Assembly (NCBI GenBank): GCA_947631725.1
Contig: CANRML010000059.1
Location: 1-7,589 of the forward strand
Source: an uncultured Clostridia bacterium
Lineage (GTDB): Bacteria; Bacillota; Clostridia; TANB77; CAG-508
Reading direction: 5' to 3'
DNA length: 7,589 bases
Within the stretch, counting starts at the first letter, position 1. Each line of letters starts with the position of its first letter. The position numbers and the translations under genes are program-made. The notes beneath the pieces are model-generated. The model did no database searches. It was not told where the DNA came from and saw only the letters and a list, made by a program, of their open reading frames with translations. Shown in pieces: positions 1-7,400 of this stretch.

Positions 1-1
1 A

Positions 2-229
2 AATTTTCTTTACAATCATTTATTTAATGTAATTTTAACTTTTAAAATTGATTGTAAATATATTATACGAGGAGATACTTTATGGGATATAGCTTATAAC
101 GAAACAAAAACAAATGAATATTATAAATCTTATGATATTAGAGATGTAATTCAAAATATTAAACAATGTAATAATTTGTCAAATGAAAGTATAAGCATTG
201 GTAAAGAATTAAAAATACCAGTTTTCTAA
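2..229 (+). CDS. LysM-domain protein, YneA-like (C-terminal part, 5' end outside window)
   Basis: The frame is open from the left edge and ends at TAA 227-229, giving 75 residues. The translation contains a LysM peptidoglycan-binding module. Residues 20-31 of the visible part (YIIRGDTLWDIA) match the usual first strand and helix. A Y-x-x-x-DIR-x-VI-x-x-I helix follows (44-53), and the module closes with I-x-x-G-x-x-L-x-IP (64-73). The Y...DIR..I..I signature and the stop just after the LysM module resemble the small YneA family, which in Bacillus restrains cell division during the SOS response and sits beside lexA. Those proteins have an N-terminal membrane segment, which here would lie mostly upstream. 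No ATG start is visible in this frame, so the gene must begin outside the window. The first strand is one residue shorter than the common YVVKSGDTLW form. The LysM fold is fairly certain; the YneA assignment is inference from size, motif and neighbourhood. Confidence 0.75.
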   Translation, partial: NFLYNHLFNVILTFKIDCKYIIRGDTLWDIAYNETKTNEYYKSYDIRDVIQNIKQCNNLSNESISIGKELKIPVF

Positions 230-257
230 AAAATAAGGTAACATATGTGTTACCTTA
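228..257 (-). terminator. Rho-independent terminator of the recombinase gene
   Basis: A perfect 10-bp inverted repeat, TAAGGTAACA (234-243) and TGTTACCTTA (248-257), encloses a TATG loop. Read on the minus strand it lies 3 bp past the recombinase stop codon and is followed directly by six T (plus-strand A at 228-233), as an intrinsic terminator should be. Read on the plus strand, after the LysM gene, the stem is followed by AAAATTAT with no T-run, so it should stop transcription poorly in that direction. The stem has few GC pairs, as is common in AT-rich genomes. Confidence 0.75.
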
Positions 258-260
258 AAA

Positions 261-1253
261 TTATAAATTAGAAAGAGGATTACTTTCTAATGCATTTCTA
301 ACTTGTGAATTGTCAACATGAGTATATATTTCTGTTGTAGAAATACTTTCATGTCCTAATACTTCTTGCAAAGCTCTGATATCTACTTGTCCATATTGAT
401 ACATAAGAGTTGCTGCAGTATGACGTAATTTATGTACAGAATATTTTGAAGGATCTAAGCCTGCTGCTAATAATTTTGTATATACAATATATTGAACAGT
501 TCTTCTACTAATTCTTTCTTTTCTTTCACTTAAGAAAAGTGCTTTTGTAGAATTTAATTTATCAGCTTTAATTCCTTGTTTTGGTCTAACAGCTAAATAA
601 TTATTTATTGCATTTATACATGCTTTATTTAAGTATATAGTTCTTTCTTTATTACCTTTTCCAATTATATTTAATTTATTTTCACTAAAATCAATATCAG
701 TAATATTTATTCCAACAAGCTCAGATAAACGCATACCACAATTTAAAAATAGGGTAAGTATTGCATAATCCCTTTCATGATTTCTATTATCTGAATTATC
801 AGTAGTTTTAAGTAATTTTTTACTATCTTCTAAATTCAAATATTTTGGTAATCTTTTATCTAATTTTGGAGTTTCTAGGTTTTGTGCTGGATTTTCTTTA
901 ATCCTAAAATTCATATCTGCTTTTTGACTTAAATACTTGAAAAATATTCTAATTGTAGAAACTTTTCTTGCTCTTGTTGCAGATTTTGATTTTTGTTCTC
1001 TTGCTAAATAAGCTATAAAGGCATGAATATCATTAAGTTCTATTTTTCTAATTGTATCAATATCTATGTCTTTTATTGTGATTTTTGCAAAGTCTGTTTC
1101 TTTTGTTAATCCAAAATGTATTTTTATAAACTTCAAAAACATAGCTAGATCATAATTATATTCTTTTATACTATTAGGTGATTTATTTAAAATAGTTGTA
1201 CTATAATCTAAAAATGCATTTAGATATTCCGGATTATTTTCATATTTAATCAT
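261..1253 (-). CDS. xerC: Tyrosine recombinase, XerC/XerD family
   Basis: A complete 330-residue protein, close to the roughly 300-330 usual for Xer recombinases. These enzymes cut and rejoin DNA through a 3'-phosphotyrosine, and housekeeping members resolve chromosome dimers at dif. An N-terminal SAM-like core-binding domain spans about residues 8-110 (N-S-I-K-E-Y-N-Y-D-L, then an A-R-K-V-S-T-I-R-I-F-F-K-Y-L helix). The catalytic domain spans about 135-325. All catalytic residues are present: R175 in GMRLSEL, K199 in the GKGNKERT hairpin, H274 and R277 in HKLRHTAATLM, H301 in LGHES, and nucleophile Y310 in TEIYTHV. The start is supported by an AGAGG Shine-Dalgarno (plus strand 1263-1267) nine bases before ATG. 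The gene converges on the LysM gene and diverges from the giant surface gene. The sequence resembles the clostridial proteins annotated XerC, but XerC, XerD and chromosomal integrases are hard to separate by eye. No flanking att repeats or phage genes are seen, which favours a housekeeping role. Confidence 0.93.
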   Translation of the reverse strand: MIKYENNPEYLNAFLDYSTTILNKSPNSIKEYNYDLAMFLKFIKIHFGLTKETDFAKITIKDIDIDTIRKIELNDIHAFIAYLAREQKSKSATRARKVSTIRIFFKYLSQKADMNFRIKENPAQNLETPKLDKRLPKYLNLEDSKKLLKTTDNSDNRNHERDYAILTLFLNCGMRLSELVGINITDIDFSENKLNIIGKGNKERTIYLNKACINAINNYLAVRPKQGIKADKLNSTKALFLSERKERISRRTVQYIVYTKLLAAGLDPSKYSVHKLRHTAATLMYQYGQVDIRALQEVLGHESISTTEIYTHVDNSQVRNALESNPLSNL

Positions 1254-1262
1254 ATCTTTATA

Positions 1263-1267
1263 CCTCT
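1263..1267 (-). promoter_or_regulatory. Ribosome binding site of the recombinase
   Basis: On the minus strand AGAGG lies nine bases upstream of the ATG at 1253. It fixes that start over the later in-frame ATGs. Confidence 0.7.
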
Positions 1268-1284
1268 TCGAATATTATAAATGT

Positions 1285-1313
1285 ATTGTATCAAATTTAA
1301 AAAATTATAGCAA
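1285..1313 (-). promoter_or_regulatory. Promoter of the recombinase gene
   Basis: On the minus strand, TTGCTA (plus 1308-1313) and TACAAT (plus 1285-1290) are separated by exactly 17 bp, with TGA directly before the -10, making an extended -10. Transcription would start near 1278 and give a short leader of about 25 bases that includes the Shine-Dalgarno. A second possible -10, TGCTATAAT, overlaps the -35 at plus 1304-1312 and could act as an alternative extended -10 promoter without a clear -35. Confidence 0.55.
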
Positions 1314-1343
1314 TGAAAATTGCAAATTTATTGTAAAAATATG

Positions 1344-1372
1344 TTGCTAAAAGTAATATCTTATGATAGAAT
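1344..1372 (+). promoter_or_regulatory. Promoter of the giant surface-protein gene
   Basis: TTGCTA (1344-1349) and TAGAAT (1367-1372) are 17 bp apart, and the -10 is extended by TGA at 1364-1366. The predicted start is near 1379, leaving a leader of about 43 bases. The layout is nearly the same as the divergent recombinase promoter: same -35, same spacer, same TGA, and a -10 differing by one base. Confidence 0.55.
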
Positions 1373-1406
1373 ATTATAGTACAGCAATTTAAAAAAATAT
1401 AAATAA

Positions 1407-1413
1407 AAGGTGG
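1407..1413 (+). promoter_or_regulatory. Ribosome binding site of the giant surface-protein gene
   Basis: AAGGTGG differs from the consensus AAGGAGG by one base and stands eight bases before the ATG at 1422. An ATG at 1414 reads into a stop after three codons, so 1422 is the start. The signal peptide that follows directly supports this. Confidence 0.8.
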
Positions 1414-1421
1414 ATGTTAAT

Positions 1422-1490
1422 ATGAAAAAAAGTGTAGTAATTTTATTGACAATTTTATTAATTTTTATCTCTGCAACAGCAGTTTTTGCA
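1422..1490 (+). other. Signal peptide of the giant surface protein
   Basis: Residues 1-23 have the full tripartite form: MKKS as basic n-region, a hydrophobic core (VVILLTILLIFIS), and a c-region ending A-V-F-A before EDK, with V at -3 and A at -1 for signal peptidase I. No lipobox cysteine is present, so this is not a lipoprotein. Confidence 0.88.
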
Positions 1491-4400
1491 GAAGATAAAA
1501 TGGACTTAAATTTAAATAAGTCAGAAGTAAATAAAGGAGAGGAAGTAATTGTATCTATTAATTTTGATACAAGTGAAACCTCTTCTTTATCAAGTTATAC
1601 TGCAAAATTAAAATATGATAAAGATGTTTTTGAAGATATAAAAGAGGAAGATTTTCAAGAACAAGAAAATTGGGCTGATATAAAATACAGCAATTATGAT
1701 AGTAAATTTTCTTTGATTAATAAATCAGATGAAACTACTCAAAAGCAAATAAATATCAAACTTAAAGTAAAAGAAAATGCAAAATCAGGAGATACAGATG
1801 TTACATTATATAGTGCAAGTGCTACTGATGGAGAAAATCCAATCTTACTAGATGATGTATCTCAAAAGATTAATATAATAGGGGACGAAAATGATGTAAT
1901 ATTAGAATCAGAAGAAGAAACCTTATCTGCCAAAACTGAGGAAACAAAAGCTGAATTTCCTTGGCTAATATTATTATGTGTCATATTAGTTTTAATCATT
2001 ATTTTTGCAATTGTAAAATTACTACCAAAATTCAATTTAAATAAAAAAGAAAAGAGATTAATTACTGCAATAGGAGTAATCTTAATTCTTGCTTTACTTA
2101 CAATTTCTGTTATAAAAGCATTTAAAAAGCCAGCAGATAGTAATATAGAAAGCAATGTTGGTCAAGAAGAAAATATCAAAAAAGATACAGAATATGTATT
2201 AGAAATAAAAAATAGCGGTGATGAAGTAGAAGATGAAAACGAAGAAAACACAGAAAATTCTAGCATCTTTGATAATTCTAATACTTCAAATACTTCAAGT
2301 GAAACTACAAATTCAAATAGTTCTACAAACAAAACAACAGGAACAAGTTCTAATAAAAGACCAAGTGGAGTAACTAACAGCAGTAGTAATGGAAATAATG
2401 GCAATAGTAATAGCAGTAACAGTAACAACAATAATAATAATAATGAAAATAATAATCAAAATCCTGCAGAACAAACACCTGAATATGGTTTTGAAAATAA
2501 AAATATGACTTTATCTAGTACAGTTTCAGAAGGAGAGAGTTTAGTTCTTACTTTTGAAAATGCTGTATATTCAAAATATGGTGTTTCAGCAGTTGTTATT
2601 AATGGTGTTTCATATCCTGTAAAAAATGAAAATGGAAAATATACTGCCCAATTACCTAAAGGAACAAAAGGTACAAATAACAAAATAACAGTTGAAAAAG
2701 TTATACTTGAAAATGGATATGAAAAAGAAGTAAATCAAAGTTTTGAATATGTATATTTGAAAAATGCACCTTCTATTGAAAATATTAGTACAGAAAAAGC
2801 TGATAAAAACATAAAGGTAAATTTAGGAATAACAGACAATGATTCAGCTATTAAAGATATAACAATATATTTATTAGATGAAAATGGAAATACTTTACAA
2901 ATACAAAAATATGTAGAAGGCGGAGTTTCTTTTGATATAAGCAAAGCAGGAACATATAAAGTAAAAGCAAAAGCTACATATGATTTAGGAGATAGTAAAG
3001 AATTATCAGTAGAAAAAGAAGCAAATAATTCTTATACTACACCTTTGAATCTTAAAATAACAAATGGAAAAATACTTGTAAATGGAAAAGAAAGCAAATA
3101 CATAGGTAAAGGACAAAAGGCTCAATTAGTATATACAGTTGAAACAAATACAGATGAACTAATTAAATATATATATATTAATTCACAAAAATTACAAGCA
3201 GTAAAAAATGCAGATGGATATTATGTGGTTGATTTTAATGCTCCAAATAATACAGGAAAAACACAAATAAATGTAACTAAAGTTTCTTTTGATAAATTTG
3301 GAGATGTAGATGCATCATATAGTCAAGAAATAGAAATATTAAAATCTGCTACACCTGAATTAGTAAGTGTTCAGCTTAACGGAACAGAAGAAAAACCTAT
3401 ACTTTCATATAAAATAAATGATGAAGAAGATACTTTTGTAAGTGGAACAATTACTATCACAAACTTAAAAACAAATGAGACACAAGAAATAAAAATAGAA
3501 AACTTAGAAGGTATAATTGAACTTGAAGATCTAAAACCATTTGTAAGATATAGTGCAGATTTTGTAATTATTTATGACTTAGATCAAGATAAAGAAAGTA
3601 AAGATAATCAATCAATAACAACACTTGAAGGGGTAGAATTTGAGTTAGAAAAAGATTATGAATTTGTATTAAAAGACTTTAAAGTTAAAAATATTGATAC
3701 AACTAATAAAGAAATATCATTAGAATTCACAAGCACAAACATTACAGAAACTTCTGAAGAGTATGAAGACCATTATGTAACAAAAGTAACTATAAATGGT
3801 AAAAAATATGATGTTACAAAATCAGGAACATCATATACTGTAACAATTCCATATGATGACAATACTCATACAATTACATTGCAGGAGGCTGAATTAAATA
3901 ATGGACATATATTCTTTGACTTAAACGCAGAAGTAGTAGTATTTAAAGCAAAACCAACAGCAAAAGTAGAGTCAGAAGTACTTGATAACCAAAAAACAAT
4001 AAAAGGAAAAATTGATATTGAAGATTCAGAAAATGTAATAACAGATTTAGAAGCAAGACTAGTAGATTCAGAAGGTAATACAATTTTAAGACAGCAAATT
4101 GCTAAAGAAACTAAAGAAGTAACTTTTGATGCAGAAAAAGATATGTTTGATGCAGGAACTTATTATATTGAAATAGGTGCTGATTATGATGCTGTTGATG
4201 GCTTAGTACATAACAGTAAAGAAACAATAGGAAAAGTAGAGCTAAAAATTGATACAAAGGCAAGTATTACTAATGCAGAAGTTCAAAACTATTATGTAGA
4301 AAAAGGTAAAGATGTTGTTATAACATACACATACACATCAAATAACAAAAACAAACCAACAGGTATAAATATAAATAATACCTTCTATCCTGCAACTATT

Positions 4401-7400
4401 AACCAAGATGGAACATTTACAGTTTCAATTCCAGCAGAAATAGATAATTATGGGCCAAAAACTATTAATGTTCAAGTTTTAATGTTTGAAGGAGAAACTG
4501 TAGTATTAGATAGAAATAACACAAAAACTGCTGAATACTACTTGTTAAAGGATGCACCAAGCATTGAATATAAATTTAATGAATTTGTAAAAGATCAATC
4601 TTTAGAATTTAACTTAAATAACCCTGAAAATGCAATAATAAAAGATGCTAAAGTAATTTTGACAAATGAAGAAAATGAAGAAGTACTAAAAGAAGACTTA
4701 AAACTAGCAGAAACAACAAAAATAGAATTGAATAAATATAAAGATAAACTTCCAAATGGAACATATACATTAAAATTATCTGGAACTTATGATTTAGATG
4801 ATGATGAGAATAACGGAGAAATAAATACACATAAATTATCAGAAATATTTGAAGAAAGACAAATCCAAATAATTACAACATATACAGCTGATTTATCAAT
4901 AACAAAAGTAGATGTAAAAGCAGATGTGGCTATAGTAACATTTACAAGTACAAACTCAGTAAATGCAGACTTAAAATATATAGTAATGGATGATGGTCAA
5001 AAATATGAAGTAACAAAACAAGAAGGAGAAGAAAACACTTATACCGTAAGAATTTCTCATGAAAATGAAAAAAATGTAACTAAAAATATTCAAAAAGTTA
5101 TAGTTTCAAGAAATGGAACAGATGAAATAGATATAGATTTAACAAATGCTCAAAGCTATGAACTATTTAAAAAAGCACCAAAAGCAACAAATGTTAATAA
5201 AAACTATGATTATGATAATAATAAATTAAGTGTTGAATTTAGTTTAGAAGATACAGCAAACATTGCTAGAAATATTACGGTTGTTGTTAAAAACGGAGAT
5301 ACTCTTGTTGCAAGTCAAAAACTAGAAAACTTAGAAAATAATATTGGAAAGGCTGAATTTGATATTACAAAAGCTGGAAAATATACTATTGAAATTTTAG
5401 CAGATTATGAAAGAAATGATGGAAATGTACACAAGCAAGCTAAAATAAATGAAGAAGATGTAACTTTTGACATTGAAATAAAACCAATAGTAACTTTTGA
5501 AAAATTGGAAAATAGATATTTTGATAGAAATACTAAAACAATAGATTTAGTATATACAATAACATCAAATACAGATAAACCTATAACAGCAATTGTGTTT
5601 AATGGAAAAGAATATACAGGTGAAGACTTAAAAGTTGAAAATGGAAAATATGTATTTACTGTAGACATACCACAAACACCAGGAGAAAAAGTATATGAAT
5701 TAACAAGTATTAAATATGAAGATACTGAAAATCCAATTGACATTAAAAACAAAGATGCAAGTATTTATGTATTAAAGCTTGCGCCACAAGTTACTGACTT
5801 TACATTAAATAAAGAAGAAGAAACTGTATCATTTAAAGTAGACAATCCAGAAGATGCAAAAATAAAAGGAAATGTCGTTATAAAATTAAATGGAGAAGCG
5901 ATATATACAAAAGAATTGCAAGCAGGAGATATAAAAATTAATTTAAGAGATATAACAGACTTTAATGAATATGCTACTTATGAAGTAACTTTAGATGGAG
6001 CCTATGATTTAGATGATGATGAAAGCAATGGAAATGAGCTTCCATTATCAGATTTACTTAAAAAAGAAATTCAATTAAAAATACGTACAGATATATCTTT
6101 TGAAAAATTCTCTACAAAATATCCAGGAAAATCAAATAAGGATGGAACAGACAGAACAGATGGAAAAGAATTTGTAGAAATTACATTTAAAGTAAATTCA
6201 AATACAAGTATTCCTGTTTCAGAAATATATGTAAATGGTAAATCATATCCTGCAACTCTTGTAGGCGAAGTAACTTCTTTAGGTGATGGAAACTATGAAG
6301 GAAAATATACAATTAAGTATAAAGCAAAAGATACATCAGGATTAGAAGACATTATTGTTGATAAAGTAAAACACGAAGCAGAAGATGTTACGGTACAAGA
6401 AATAAAAGACCAAATAGATGTGCTAAAATCTGCTCCATATGTACCATTTAACTATGAAATAGACGAAGATTATGACAATAGCACTATCACTTTCAAATTT
6501 GAATTAAGAGATCCTGAAGGAATAGTAGAAAGTGCCTATGCAACTCTTGGTAGCGGACAATATAAAGAGGGATTTAAAGATGAAAATGGTAACTCTACAC
6601 CTGCTGTTTCAGTTGGAAAAAATGAAATAACATTTAAAAATGTTGATAAAGGCAGAGGATTTCCATTTGTTGTTAATGTTACATATGATTTAGATACAGA
6701 TACACTTCCTAATATCACAGGAAATGGAACAGGAGATGATAACTATTATAAAGATGACTCAATTTTTAAAGTTATAGCTTTCTTATTCCCGCCTTCTGTT
6801 TTGAAAGTAGATAATGTTTCTGCCAAAACATCAACATCTAGTGAAGCAAGTAAATATCTAAATAAAAATGAACCTTTCCATTTAAGCTTTACTTCTGAAA
6901 CCTTTATTGGTTCATTAGATGGACAAAAAATATCATATTATCCTGAATATGCACAAATAGGCGGCAAATCATATAAGCTTATAAAAGATGGAAACACATA
7001 TACAACTGAGGATACTTTTGAAGGATATGCAGATGCAGGTGTAAAAGATATTGTTATTGAAAGTATAACTTTATCAAATAGAGAAGTAGTAGAAGAAGAT
7101 GTTGAAGCAAAATTAGAGGTATTAAAGGATAGATTAACTGTAGAAAACTTTAAAGTAGATACAAGTTCTGAAAAAGCTGTTGTATCTTATGAATTAAAAG
7201 ATGCTGACAATAGCTTTGTAAATGGTATGATAAAAATACAAGACACTGACAATAACAAAGTTACAACTATGGAAATAAATAAAGATAAAAGCTCATATGA
7301 ACTTACTTTATCTCCATATATAAAATATTCTATAACTTTAGAAATAACATCTGATTTAGACGAAGATCATGACAATGAATTACATCAAGAAGAACAAAGT

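Noticed and set aside
495..503. GAACAGTTC, resembling a LexA operator half-site pair
   Set aside because: The Bacillota box needs four bases between GAAC and GTTC; here there is one. It also lies inside the recombinase coding sequence.
1308..1349. Possible invertible promoter controlled by the neighbouring tyrosine recombinase
   Set aside because: The inverted repeats are only 6 bp and are explained as the two -35 boxes. Invertible switches of this kind normally have longer repeats flanking the promoter.
1254..1421. A dif site for the Xer recombinase
   Set aside because: No 28-bp Bacillota-like dif sequence was seen here or elsewhere in the window.
1425..1431. A7 run at codons 2-4 of the giant gene as a phase-variation tract
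   Set aside because: MKK starts with A-runs are normal in AT-rich signal peptides, and seven bases is short for slipped-strand switching.
1862..2944. Several open frames of 69-97 codons opposite the start of the giant gene, including one rich in Leu
   Set aside because: They are antisense shadows. The Leu run mirrors the Asn/Ser linker codons, and the sense frame is continuous and starts with a good ribosome site and signal peptide.
4648..6718. Further short open frames of 60-115 codons opposite the module array
   Set aside because: They lie wholly inside the sense gene on the other strand and show no recognisable domain or supporting context.
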